From an uncultured Eubacteriales bacterium (GTDB taxonomy: Bacteria; Bacillota; Clostridia; Christensenellales; Aristaeellaceae), in contig CADAPM010000001.1 of the NCBI GenBank assembly GCA_902789795.1, positions 62,001 through 126,000 of the forward strand: a DNA stretch of 64,000 nt, written 5' to 3'. This document shows, in pieces, positions 8,366 to 16,157 of this stretch. The position numbers and the translations under genes were made by a program. Below the pieces are notes generated by a model. The model was not told the origin of the DNA and did not search any database. It saw only the letters and a program-made list of their open reading frames with translations. Position 1 is the stretch's first letter. Every line of letters begins with the position of its first letter.

Positions 8366-8992
8366 TTACTCGTTGGCCCAGACAGCGTACAGCGTGACGT
8401 CCTCGCTCATGGTGATGGTCGCGGCGGCGGCCTTGTCCGTGCCGGATCCATCGGCCTTGGTGTTCCACTTGCTGAAGGCCTTGCCGGAGGGAGCGGTGAA
8501 CTCGGTCACGGTGTTGGCAAGGACCGTATGGGTCGCGCCGGCAGCTTCCTGCACGACGTAATCCGCGCCCGTGCCGCCGTTGGCTTTGTAGGTGACGCTG
8601 AACGCGCTGGCGAAGCCGGCGGCGTCAGCGTCGGGATCGGTGACGATGTTCAGCTGGCGCAGCGCCAGTTTCTCGCCTGCGGTCAGGGCCGTTCCGGCGG
8701 AGTAGAAGATCGCGCCGTCGATGAAGCAGCCCGCGCGGAACGCGGTGGCGACATCGGCGACAGCGCCGGTATTCTCGGCCAGATCCTCCGCGAGGACAAC
8801 GACGTCATAGCTGGTGGACACGTTGGCCTGCGCGGCCTTTTCGTACAGGCCGGAGCTGTTGCGGTACAGCAGCTGACCGGCAGCAAGCGCGCCCTGACCG
8901 GGCTTCACGTTGACGCTGATCGGATCAGCGCCCTTGGGATCGGCCAGCAGATTCTTATAGGTCTTCGTGCCGATAACGGAATACAGTTCCAT
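8366..8992 (-). CDS. Head decoration protein with C-terminal InlB-type repeat domain
   Basis: A 208-aa protein. Residues 1 to about 122 are decoration-like (lambda gpD/HDPD type: KPGQGALAAGQLLYRN, 'FRAGCFIDGAIFYSAGTALT'). From about residue 130 the sequence changes to a Listeria-Bacteroides (InlB B-repeat, Flg_new) pattern: VTYKANGGTGAD, then TEFTAPSGKAFSKWNTKADGS, ending VTLYAVWANE. That domain is common on bacterial surface proteins. On a capsid protein it would be displayed at the particle surface. It lies between protease and capsid E, as in lambda C-D-E. Family calls are from motif recall; the adhesion role is inference. Confidence 0.82.
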   Translation of the reverse strand: MELYSVIGTKTYKNLLADPKGADPISVNVKPGQGALAAGQLLYRNSSGLYEKAAQANVSTSYDVVVLAEDLAENTGAVADVATAFRAGCFIDGAIFYSAGTALTAGEKLALRQLNIVTDPDADAAGFASAFSVTYKANGGTGADYVVQEAAGATHTVLANTVTEFTAPSGKAFSKWNTKADGSGTDKAAAATITMSEDVTLYAVWANE

Positions 8993-9011
8993 GTTTAGTC
9001 TCTCCTTTCAC

Positions 9012-10289
9012 TTAGTACATGCCGCCTTCGCTGTTCATCAGCTTGGCAGCCTCGTCGGCGATCATCTTGGCCGTCCGCTGGATCTCCTCATCCTCGCTGC
9101 CGCCGTCTTCGGCAGCTCCGGCCAGCACGTTCTTGGCGGGGGAAAGCTCCTCATTGCGCTGCGCAAGGAAGTCTTTGCCCTTCTGGCGCGTCTTCTGCAC
9201 GATCAGCTTGTGGAAGTCCATAGCGGTCATGCCGTTCGCCTTCGCCTGCGCGGCGTCGGCCTCGTAACCGGGCAGCGTCAGCTCGTCGATCTCCTGCTGG
9301 CGCTCGCGCTCAGCGATCATGGCTTCCTGCCGGATGGTTTCGACCAGCGCCGGGTTTTCCGCGAGAAGCTGGTCTTTCGTGAGTTCCTTGATGTCCATAT
9401 CCTTGACATCCTCCTCGTTGTTTATTACAGTCGTTTCCCCGGCAACTGGAGAAGCGTTGCTGCCCTTGTCATCAATAAAGGGCGAAGGCTGTATGGCCTC
9501 CGCCCAATTGGGTAAGTTGACGATCTCTGACGGCATGGTTAATCCACCGCCGGTAAGGTGGCCCGGCGCAGCCGGGTCGGATGAGGGCAAGGGCAGCACC
9601 CCGATCTCCTTGGGCACGCTCTTGTACATGCTCCGCATCGCATCCATGGCGCGCTGGCTCACGCACGCGGCGGCGGGCAGCGCTTTGCTGTTCTCCGCTT
9701 TCAGCAGCTCGTCGCAGAAGCCGTACTCCACGGCCTCCTCGGCGCTGAACCAGGTTTCCGCGTCGCACCACTTTTTGATCTGCTCGTCCGTCTGCCCGCT
9801 CTTCTGCGCGTAGAAGCCGCGGGTGGTCTTCTCAATGCTGCGCAGGTGCTCGGCGGCGTGCTCAAGGTCGCTGGCAAAGCCCATTGCGATCGTCCACGGA
9901 TTGTGGATCATGTACTCGCTGCCCTCGGCGATCTGCACATGCGCCCCCGGCAGCGTCGCGATATCCGTGGCCGCGCTGGCGCACAGCCCTTCGATGCGGA
10001 TGGTGATCTCGTCAAAGCCCGCGTTCGCCAGGATCGACCGCATGGCGATGGACTGGGTGCACACGCCGCCGGGACTGTTGATCCTCAGCAGCAGCTTATT
10101 GGCTCCGTCCTCCCGCGCCTTTTTGATGGCCTTGTCAAAGTCCGCCGCGCTCTTGTCGTTCGGGTATTCGGATTTGAGCCATTCCGGGTAGTCCTGCACG
10201 ATCTCGCCGTACAGCATCACCTCGGCGGTGTCGCTCTTGTCCGCGCTCATGCGTATGCTGTGCGCGATACGGAAGATGTCTCTATTCAT
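9012..10289 (-). CDS. ClpP-type prohead protease fused to scaffold-like C-terminus
   Basis: A 425-aa protein. The N-terminal ~210 residues are a S49/ClpP-like maturation protease: LLLRINSPGG, nucleophile Ser in EGLCASAATDIA, His in SEYMIHNPW. The C-terminal ~150 residues (from MDIKELTKDQLLAENPAL to EGGMY) are charged and helical, like an internal scaffold (lambda C/Nu3 arrangement). Between them is a Pro/Gly/Ser linker (LPSSDPAAPGHLTGGG) encoded by a dispersed repeat element (9,551-9,588). An internal ATG at the scaffold (about 9,398) could give a separate scaffold protein. It overlaps the portal gene by 8 bp. Confidence 0.88.
   Translation of the reverse strand: MNRDIFRIAHSIRMSADKSDTAEVMLYGEIVQDYPEWLKSEYPNDKSAADFDKAIKKAREDGANKLLLRINSPGGVCTQSIAMRSILANAGFDEITIRIEGLCASAATDIATLPGAHVQIAEGSEYMIHNPWTIAMGFASDLEHAAEHLRSIEKTTRGFYAQKSGQTDEQIKKWCDAETWFSAEEAVEYGFCDELLKAENSKALPAAACVSQRAMDAMRSMYKSVPKEIGVLPLPSSDPAAPGHLTGGGLTMPSEIVNLPNWAEAIQPSPFIDDKGSNASPVAGETTVINNEEDVKDMDIKELTKDQLLAENPALVETIRQEAMIAERERQQEIDELTLPGYEADAAQAKANGMTAMDFHKLIVQKTRQKGKDFLAQRNEELSPAKNVLAGAAEDGGSEDEEIQRTAKMIADEAAKLMNSEGGMY
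9551..9588 (+). repeat. Dispersed GGTGGC-stem-TCGGATGAGGG element, inside a coding gene
   Basis: On the plus strand: GGTAAGGTGG, a GCCCGGC/GCCGGGT-type stem, then CGGATGAGGGC. It is the second half of the two-hairpin element seen complete at 12,321-12,372 and 24,054-24,107. Here it is read through in frame and encodes the linker of the prohead protease. Confidence 0.65.
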
Positions 10290-11904
10290 CTGCGTCCTCC
10301 TCCTGGCCGCCCGCCGGCTCCGCTTCCTGCGTCTCCTCGGCTGCGGCGCTGATCTCCTTTTTGCGCTGGCGGATGATCTCGCGCCAGTCGCCGCCGTTGT
10401 ACTCGCTCGCCTCCTGCTCCTCGGTGGACAGGTGGTACTTGATGCGCATGGCAGCGGCGTCCACTTCCTTCTTCGGGTCCACGTGTCCCATGGTTACGCC
10501 CGTCCACATGCACCCGCACCACGCGCGCCGGATCGCCGGGTCGTCAAAGAACCCTGGCGCGTCCACGCGCCCCAGCGCCACCGCCTCGGCCAGCCATTGC
10601 TCGTACACCGGCTGGTTAAAGGTCTGGTTAAACCGCGTGCGGTACACGCGCACCGTCTTCCAGAAGTCCAGCAGTGCGCTCCGGGCAGCGGTATAGTTGC
10701 TGTCGTATTTCTTGATCAGCACTTCCTTCGGGATGTCCATGCTGCTGCCGATGATCGTCTCCAATGTGGTGACAAAGGCTTCAAACGCCGTATTCTGCCT
10801 GAGCGGGTTTACGGCCTCGACCTTCTTTCCCGGCGGCAGGTCGTAGATCGCACCGGGCTTCAGCTCCAGGTGCAGTTCATCGTCCGTGACCTTCTCGTCC
10901 TCGTCCACCGCGTCCTCAAGCCCCACGCTCGTCCCGTCCTCATCGTTGATGATGAAGGCGGTCAGCATACTGCTCACCACCTGCGCGGCCAGCTCGCTTG
11001 TCATGTACCGGTCAAACTGCTTCAGGTTCTCGATGTTCGCCGCCACAAACGGCACGCCGCGCCGCTGCTCGGGCCGCTCATAGGTCATGATGTGCAGGAT
11101 GTTCGGGTAGCCCGTGTCCTTCCCGTAGGCGTCAATGGGCGTGTAGATCAGGTCCCGGCTGTCGCTCTCCGCCAGCGGATGCCGGCTCGCGATGTAGTAC
11201 CGGATCACCGTGCCCTCTCTGTCCAGCTCCACGCCGTCCACGATGCGCCCGCCCCCGGCGGTCTCCTCGGCGATGCTCTCACCGCCAGAATCCGGGGTGG
11301 CGATCCTGTCCGCTTCCAGCAGCCGCAGGGTCGTCGTGTAGGGCGTGCGCTTGTTCGGCTTCGACCCGAACAGCGCGAACACGTCGCCGCTCACCAGCAT
11401 GCTTAGGAAGGCCAGCCATTGCAGGCCGTAAAAGTTCTGCTGCCGTTCGGCGTCGCACATGGTGTTCTCAGCCCATAGCTTGAACTCCCTGAGCGTGTTC
11501 CGCTCCCACTCGTCCACGGCCTCCTCGCTCATGTTCAGCAGGTCGCCGTCTATCTTCGGCTTCGGCACGTTGCCCCACCCGATCACATTGGTGGTCAGCG
11601 TGTTCGGCCCGCTGCGCGCCAGCCCGCCGCCTGCGTATAGGTCCCGCGCCCGCTTTCTCAGCAGAGCGCCGTGCAGGTCTACGTCGTCCTCCGCGCCGCC
11701 GCCGCCCACCAGCCAGCCCAGCATACTGTTGAGCGTGGTCGATGCGCCGTGCCGCCCGTAATAGCTCACGGCCTTCTTCGGCTCGCCCGCGCCGCGCTCG
11801 CGGTTCAGCCGGTCGTTGTACGCCCTGTTTCCCCGCTCCGGGCTGATCAAAAACAGCGCCCGTTCCCGAAAGTTCGGCCGCTCCTTCTTCGGCTTCTCGC
11901 TCAT
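10282..11904 (-). CDS. Phage portal protein (lambda gpB family)
   Basis: A 540-aa protein starting MSEKPKKERPNFRERAL. The lambda-type portal pattern is clear: 'YYGRHGASTTLNSMLGWLVG', 'RARDLYAGGGLARSGPNTLTTNVIGWG' and 'RSALLDFWKTVRVYRTRFNQTFNQPVYEQWLAEAV'. It forms the dodecameric DNA gateway at one vertex. ATG 11904 has GGAGGGATGGT upstream; an earlier in-frame ATG at 11928 has no good site. The C-terminus is acidic (EAEPAGGQEEDADE) and its gene overlaps the protease gene by 8 bp. Confidence 0.92.
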   Translation of the reverse strand: MSEKPKKERPNFRERALFLISPERGNRAYNDRLNRERGAGEPKKAVSYYGRHGASTTLNSMLGWLVGGGGAEDDVDLHGALLRKRARDLYAGGGLARSGPNTLTTNVIGWGNVPKPKIDGDLLNMSEEAVDEWERNTLREFKLWAENTMCDAERQQNFYGLQWLAFLSMLVSGDVFALFGSKPNKRTPYTTTLRLLEADRIATPDSGGESIAEETAGGGRIVDGVELDREGTVIRYYIASRHPLAESDSRDLIYTPIDAYGKDTGYPNILHIMTYERPEQRRGVPFVAANIENLKQFDRYMTSELAAQVVSSMLTAFIINDEDGTSVGLEDAVDEDEKVTDDELHLELKPGAIYDLPPGKKVEAVNPLRQNTAFEAFVTTLETIIGSSMDIPKEVLIKKYDSNYTAARSALLDFWKTVRVYRTRFNQTFNQPVYEQWLAEAVALGRVDAPGFFDDPAIRRAWCGCMWTGVTMGHVDPKKEVDAAAMRIKYHLSTEEQEASEYNGGDWREIIRQRKKEISAAAEETQEAEPAGGQEEDADE

Positions 11905-11928
11905 ACCATCCCTCCAATTAACACACAT

Positions 11929-12037
11929 CCAAAAGGCGGGTCGGATGAGGCTGGAATCAAAAAAACCGCGCCACGCGCGGTTTTCTCCTGAACTCCTAAC
12001 TCCTCACTCCTAACTCCTAACTTGCGGCGAAGCCGCA
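11929..12037. repeat. Composite intergenic element: GGATGAGG remnant, hairpin, heptamer array, palindrome
   Basis: From left to right on the plus strand: GGCGGGTCGGATGAGG (11,935-11,950); an A-rich stretch; a 10-bp stem AAAACCGCGC, loop CAC (11,962-11,984) that on the minus strand ends in a T-run and looks like a Rho-independent terminator; a 7-bp-period array of TAACTCC/TCACTCC units (11,990-12,022); and a TTGCGGC-GAA-GCCGC palindrome that begins right after the gpW stop codon. The same order recurs at 12,321-12,437. Confidence 0.7.
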
Positions 12038-12286
12038 TTAGTCGCGCGGCACGACCACCTGCACGCGGGCGCTCCGCGCGCTGCCGTTCAGCTTCGCCAC
12101 CAGGCCGCTGAAATACTTGACCATCTTGTACACATACGGCAGATCCAGCGCCTCATACTCCCGTGTCCCGATGCGGTAGCGCTTCGCCTGCCCGTTGGCG
12201 ATTTCCCGGGCGCAGTCCTTCCACAGGCTCAATTGCTCCCGCGCCTCGGCCAGCGTAAACCCATCCACGATGTTGGGGATCGCCAT
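12038..12286 (-). CDS. Head-tail joining protein gpW
   Basis: An 82-aa protein (MAIPNIVDGFTLAEAREQLS...) with the gpW pattern: an 'EAREQLSLWKDCAREIANGQAKRYRIGTREYEALDLPYV' helix-turn-helix core and lambda-like gene order terminase-W-portal. gpW seals the portal after packaging and creates the tail-binding site. ATG 12286 follows AGAGGAGTGAGAG. The gene is isolated on both sides by homologous repeat blocks, unlike the tightly packed genes around it. Confidence 0.85.
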   Translation of the reverse strand: MAIPNIVDGFTLAEAREQLSLWKDCAREIANGQAKRYRIGTREYEALDLPYVYKMVKYFSGLVAKLNGSARSARVQVVVPRD

Positions 12287-12437
12287 TCTCTCACTCCTCT
12301 CAAAAAAGCCGTTCCAAAAGCCTTCCCCCATCTATGGGGGAAGGTGGCCGCCGTCAGGCGGTCGGATGAGGGTAAAATAAAAAGGAACCGCGTCAGCGAT
12401 TCCCTCCTGTACTCCTCACTCGCGGCGCAGCCGCTTT
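12287..12437. repeat. Composite intergenic element upstream of gpW (full copy)
   Basis: Plus strand: hairpin CCTTCCCCCA-TCTA-TGGGGGAAGG (12,321-12,344); hairpin CCGCC-GTCA-GGCGG; CGGATGAGGG (12,363-12,372); A-rich tract; hairpin GGAACCGC/GCGATTCC (12,384-12,403); short heptamer-type stretch CTCCTGTACTCCTCACT; palindrome GCGGC-GCA-GCCGC (12,422-12,434) ending three bases from the terminase stop codon. It is the better preserved sister of the block at 11,929-12,037. Confidence 0.7.
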
Positions 12438-14309
12438 TCAAACCGTGATTCCGTTGCTCACAACATGCTTGTGCTTCTTCTTCGCCGCCTCCGCTTTCGT
12501 GACCGGCTGGCTCTCGTACGTTCCGTTCAGCGTCGCTTCCACGCGGTTAAAGTTCCAGCGGAAATACCGGTACGCGGCCCGGGCATAGTTTCTGCAGTCC
12601 AGCGGCTCATTGCGCTCGTACACCTTTTCCCAGGCCGTCACCGCCTGCCCGCCGCGCCGGTGAATGACCATCCTCTCGGAGATCAGCCCCTTGAAAAACT
12701 CCATGTCATACCCGCAGCGGTAGTCGTTCGGGAAGTGCATGTACCTTGGCCCGACCTCTGTCACGCCCGACGCGGACATGATGCTTTCCTTGCCCCCGTC
12801 TACGCCGATGATCAGGCGCGGGCTGCTGTACTTCCCGTTGTCTTTCTTCATCATGCGCACGTACTCTTTGCCTTCGCCGCCTTCGCCCTTGATGGGGAAT
12901 ATCCTGCGCCCGTTGCGGTAGCGGATAGCGCACTGCCGGTACACGTCCTGTGTAAAGTGGCCGCCGCTGTCCACAAACGTCGCGCCGATCCTGAGCGCCA
13001 TCCCGTTCTCCAGCCGCCATTCCCGGTCCAGCAGCGCGTCGATCTCGTCCCATACGCCCTTGCTGTCCGCGCGCCCGGGAATGATCCCGCGGCTGATGCC
13101 CCAGCTCTGCTCCTCGCGGTCCCAGCCCACCACCTCATACTCCAGGCGGTTGTCCTGGGTGTCCACGCCCATGGTCAGCACCAGCACGCCCTTAGGCACG
13201 TCCGCGTCGTAGCTCTCGCGCCGCGCGTACAGCTTTTCCGGCACGCCGCTGCGGTCGCGCACCTCCCACGTCTCGCCTAAGATCGTGTTCACGAACACTT
13301 TCAAAAGCTCCGGGTCGTTCTGCGCCTTGAGAAAACTGCGGCAGATGTCCTTCCAGTCAGACCACGGGCTCATGAACGCGTTCAGCCGGAAGGACCGCAC
13401 GCCCGCTTCTAACGCCTGCGGGTTTTTACTCACCCACTTGGCGGGGCTGCGCTTCACGTCGTACTCGCCGGTTTCCCGCTGGCAGGTGGGGCAGACCCAC
13501 CGCACGTTCCTGACGTGGTAGTTCTTCTCGCCGTTCTCGTCCTTGTACTCCTCTTTGTCGAAATGGATCTGCTCAAAGCGGATGTAGTGGTACTGCTGGC
13601 AGTGCGGGCATTGAGTATGCCACTCCTCCTGAGTGCCTGTCATATATGCACGCTCAATCTTGCTCGCCCCCTTGACGGTCGGTGTGCTGGTTTTTACGAT
13701 CTTCCGGTTATGCCGAAAGGTCTCAGTACGCCGCTCGGCCAGCTCCAGCGGGTCGCCCTCTGTCCCGGCGCTCGCTGGGAAGCGGTCGATCTCGTCCATG
13801 AACACGTACCGGACGGGCCTGCCCGCCAGCTCTGTCGGGCTGTTCGCGCCGGTAAAGGCCACGCTCCCGCCCGGAAACGTCTTCATGGTGATCGTGTTCC
13901 CGGCGTCCCGGCTTTTCGCGTCATACACCTTCCGCTGCAGCGCGGCGCACGCCCGGATCATGGGCGCCACGCGGCGCTTGGAAAAGTCCTCCGCGAATGC
14001 GTCCGTGGGCTGGATAAACAGCATCGGGCCGGGATCCACGTCAATGCCCCGGCCCATCATGTTGAGCTCTAATTCCGTCTTGCCAACCTGAGCGCTCGCC
14101 ATGATCACGATCTGCCAGACCCCGGGCTGCGTAAAGCTGTCCATGATCTCGCGCTGGTACGGCGCGCGGTCTGTTCGCCACCTTCCCGGCTCGCTGGAGC
14201 TTTCGGAAACCAGGATGCGGTTCTGGTCTGCCCAGTCAGACACGCTCTGCAAGATCGGCGGGCGCAGCATTTCAAGCGTATAACGCGCAAGGTCGTTCAG
14301 ACTTCCCAC
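12438..14309 (-). CDS. Terminase large subunit (lambda GpA family)
   Basis: A 623-aa packaging motor. Walker A is ASAQVGKT (71-78); Walker B is VFMDEID (169-175); 'GGSVAFTGANSPTELAGRPVRYV' between them is typical of GpA. Two CPHC/CPTC pairs (about 225-295) form a zinc-ribbon insert. The nuclease half contains LTMGVDTQDNRLEYEVVGW and FVDSGGHFT, matching the RNase H-like acidic positions. It cleaves concatemers and drives DNA into the prohead with ATP. Starts three bases after the small subunit stop. The C-terminus ends NGITV directly before a repeat palindrome. Confidence 0.95.
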   Translation of the reverse strand: MGSLNDLARYTLEMLRPPILQSVSDWADQNRILVSESSSEPGRWRTDRAPYQREIMDSFTQPGVWQIVIMASAQVGKTELELNMMGRGIDVDPGPMLFIQPTDAFAEDFSKRRVAPMIRACAALQRKVYDAKSRDAGNTITMKTFPGGSVAFTGANSPTELAGRPVRYVFMDEIDRFPASAGTEGDPLELAERRTETFRHNRKIVKTSTPTVKGASKIERAYMTGTQEEWHTQCPHCQQYHYIRFEQIHFDKEEYKDENGEKNYHVRNVRWVCPTCQRETGEYDVKRSPAKWVSKNPQALEAGVRSFRLNAFMSPWSDWKDICRSFLKAQNDPELLKVFVNTILGETWEVRDRSGVPEKLYARRESYDADVPKGVLVLTMGVDTQDNRLEYEVVGWDREEQSWGISRGIIPGRADSKGVWDEIDALLDREWRLENGMALRIGATFVDSGGHFTQDVYRQCAIRYRNGRRIFPIKGEGGEGKEYVRMMKKDNGKYSSPRLIIGVDGGKESIMSASGVTEVGPRYMHFPNDYRCGYDMEFFKGLISERMVIHRRGGQAVTAWEKVYERNEPLDCRNYARAAYRYFRWNFNRVEATLNGTYESQPVTKAEAAKKKHKHVVSNGITV

Positions 14310-14312
14310 ACG

Positions 14313-14843
14313 TTACGCCTCCTCGTCCTCCGCGCCTGCCTCGGCGTCCTCGCCTGCGTACTCGGGCAGCGGCGTTTCCGCCAGTCCGTTCAGCACGCGG
14401 CGTATTTCCGCATCAATGATGCTGTTGATGATCTCCACGCTCTGCAATCCCTGTACCATCGGCGCAATGGTGCTGGGCAGGTGGATCATCGCCTGCATGA
14501 TCGTGTTCGCAATGTTGCCCCACAGCTTTTTGACGTCCTGCACATCCACCAGCTGCCCGCGCATCTGGTCGACCTCAAGCTGCGTCTTCTGCATCTTGAC
14601 TTCCTCATGCCGCGCCTTGACCACATCAAAGTCCTCCGGCGCGTCGCTGTTCGCAGCCAGGTTATAGTCCACCCAGCGCTGCACAAACAGCGCCAGGTCG
14701 TACTTCCCATCCTCGCGCTCTACGAACAGCTTCTTCTCTGCGGGCAGGTTCCGGTCGATGTCGTACAGCCTGCGGTAGGTGTACCCGGCGATGTTCGCCA
14801 GCTCCTTCTTAGTCAGTCCGTCCGTAGTCCCATCACCTGCCAT
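14313..14843 (-). CDS. Terminase small subunit (Nu1-like)
   Basis: A 176-aa protein. Residues about 9-50 (LTKKELANIAGYTYRRLYDI) form a winged helix that would bind cos/pac DNA, followed by 'FDVVKARHEEVKMQKTQLEVDQMRGQLV', a helical region typical of Nu1-like subunits, and an acidic tail (EYAGEDAEAGAEDEEA). It pairs with the GpA-type large subunit directly downstream and overlaps the upstream gene by 11 bp. The head module begins here or one gene earlier. Confidence 0.85.
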   Translation of the reverse strand: MAGDGTTDGLTKKELANIAGYTYRRLYDIDRNLPAEKKLFVEREDGKYDLALFVQRWVDYNLAANSDAPEDFDVVKARHEEVKMQKTQLEVDQMRGQLVDVQDVKKLWGNIANTIMQAMIHLPSTIAPMVQGLQSVEIINSIIDAEIRRVLNGLAETPLPEYAGEDAEAGAEDEEA

Positions 14844-15456
14844 TGACGATCAGGGCCGTTACGCGCTGCTCAATGCGCTTGTGCAGGAAGCTGTCGATGT
14901 CCCTTTCCACGTCCTCGCGGCTGCGGTTCATGGGCATCTGCGGAATGGCGATGCCCTTCACCGACACGATGGGGAATCTCGCTTTTCCCTCCCTCGCAAA
15001 AGTCACCTTCCCCAGCTTGGACGGGATGTTTCTGAACGGCGGCATCCCGCCGTCGTCCATTTTCGCGGGCAGCTTGCTCTCCACGCCCTTCACGATCCGC
15101 GCCGTCACGCGGTATTTCTTGCGCGTGCTCTCCCAGCCCCGGGCCGATCCCTTCGCCGCGTAGTACCCGCCGATGGATTTCCTCGGCCCCCGGAGGGGGA
15201 TCACGCACCCGACGTTGCTGTTGCTCATTTGCATCTGCGGCTTCTGTACCGTGCTCGTGATGTCGCCCATCTTCGCCACATGGTACTTCTTCGGCAGGTC
15301 TTTGCGCAGGATCGTGCCGATATGCCGCCCGGTTTCCCTGAACACGCCGTACATCGCCTGGTTAAACTGCCTCGGCGTCATGTGCGTCTTCAGGAAGTTG
15401 ATCTCTCTCCTGGCTTCGCTGTCGTCGATCGTCAGTTCCATGATGCGCTGAGCCAT
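14833..15456 (-). CDS. Minor tail protein Z-like (GPZ/HK97 gp10-like) protein
   Basis: A 207-aa protein (MAQRIMELTIDDSEARREINFL...) with basic, tail-completion character and 'MPMNRSREDVERDIDSFLHKRIEQRV' near the C-terminus, recalling the prophage minor tail protein Z family. It is the first gene after the candidate late promoter and lies upstream of the terminase rather than in the tail module, which is unusual for a tail protein. AAGGAGG precedes ATG 15456. Family confidence is moderate. Confidence 0.6.
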   Translation of the reverse strand: MAQRIMELTIDDSEARREINFLKTHMTPRQFNQAMYGVFRETGRHIGTILRKDLPKKYHVAKMGDITSTVQKPQMQMSNSNVGCVIPLRGPRKSIGGYYAAKGSARGWESTRKKYRVTARIVKGVESKLPAKMDDGGMPPFRNIPSKLGKVTFAREGKARFPIVSVKGIAIPQMPMNRSREDVERDIDSFLHKRIEQRVTALIVNGR

Positions 15457-15485
15457 GCGCTATAGACCTCCTTTCGCCGGAAATG

Positions 15486-15512
15486 AAAAAACCGGCGATT
15501 TCTCGCCGGTTC
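15486..15512 (-). terminator. Rho-independent terminator-like hairpin in the late leader
   Basis: Stem ACCGGCGA/TCGCCGGT with a 4-base loop followed on the minus strand by a run of T. It lies between the candidate late promoter and the first late gene, so it may be an attenuator or antitermination target. Confidence 0.7.
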
Positions 15513-15552
15513 CACAAAGGATGTTTTTCTCTCCACGTCTGCTGACGCTATC

Positions 15553-15621
15553 ATAATATCATGTCAATACCCCAAAAACAAGTGAAAAAAGGGAAATCTG
15601 ACGACCGCGAAAGGGAAATCT
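15553..15621 (-). promoter_or_regulatory. Candidate phage late promoter with tandem activator-like repeats
   Basis: Minus strand: -35-like TTGTTT (15,576-15,581), 17-bp spacer, -10 TATTAT (15,553-15,558). Upstream are two direct repeats AGATTTCCCTTT at 15,588-15,599 and 15,610-15,621, start-to-start 22 bp, the nearer one adjoining the weak -35. This is the layout of an activated promoter, and the ArpU-like regulator gene is the next gene upstream. The distal repeat also forms half of a terminator hairpin with TTTCCCTTT. Confidence 0.5.
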
Positions 15622-15635
15622 TTTTCCCTTTTTTC
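15610..15635 (-). terminator. Terminator after the late regulator gene
   Basis: AAAGGGAAA/TTTCCCTTT stem flanked by A- and T-tracts, 2 bp after the stop codon at 15,637; it could work in either direction. Confidence 0.6.
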
Positions 15636-15636
15636 A

Positions 15637-16119
15637 TTACGTTTTGTACTGAAAACGCTCACGCCACTTGACATGCGCCATGTCCTGCGCTTGTTCTATG
15701 CTCTCCCGCGCCCGCTCAAAGGCGTATTCCGTCATGTCCAGTTCCCGCATGACCTTTGATTTGGTAATATTGTCCACATAAAACATCTGCACAAAGGTCC
15801 GCATCGTCCGGCTCTCGATCCCGTTCAGGATCCGCTCTGCGGTCTTCAGCTCATGCACATACCGCTGCAGCGCTTCCCCGTAGTCGTGGTTCATCTCGTC
15901 CAGCTCGGCAATGGCCGCGTCCAGTCCGCTGGGCAGCCCGCCGCCTCCCGGCATCCCCTTGAGTCGCTTCGTCACGCTGTACAGCCGTTCGTTCTGCCAC
16001 TCGCTCCGGTTTTCCAGGCTCACGATCTCCTGCATCGTGTAGTAGATCTGTGTCAGCAGCGGGATGTCCCGGTTCGTGACATAGCGCTCCGCCTCCCGGA
16101 TCGTCTCGTTCTCGTGCAT
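15637..16119 (-). CDS. ArpU/RinA-like phage late transcription regulator
   Basis: A 160-aa helical protein. The C-terminal third (about 108-150) reads 'IESRTMRTFVQMFYVDNITKSKVMRELDMTEYAFERARESIEQ', a sigma-region-4-like helix-turn-helix as in the ArpU/DUF1492 regulators that switch on late genes in Gram-positive phages. Being the last early gene and adjacent to the candidate late promoter supports this. The N-terminal part is coiled-coil-like (EIVSLENRSEWQNERLYSVTKRL). Upstream are two small HTH genes. Confidence 0.72.
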   Translation of the reverse strand: MHENETIREAERYVTNRDIPLLTQIYYTMQEIVSLENRSEWQNERLYSVTKRLKGMPGGGGLPSGLDAAIAELDEMNHDYGEALQRYVHELKTAERILNGIESRTMRTFVQMFYVDNITKSKVMRELDMTEYAFERARESIEQAQDMAHVKWRERFQYKT

Positions 16120-16157
16120 TGCTCCCCTCCAAAACCGCGAACGTTTTCGCTTTTCGA

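Noticed and set aside
11990-12022. Possible CRISPR array
   Set aside because: Period is 7 bp with no spacers; it is a heptamer repeat.
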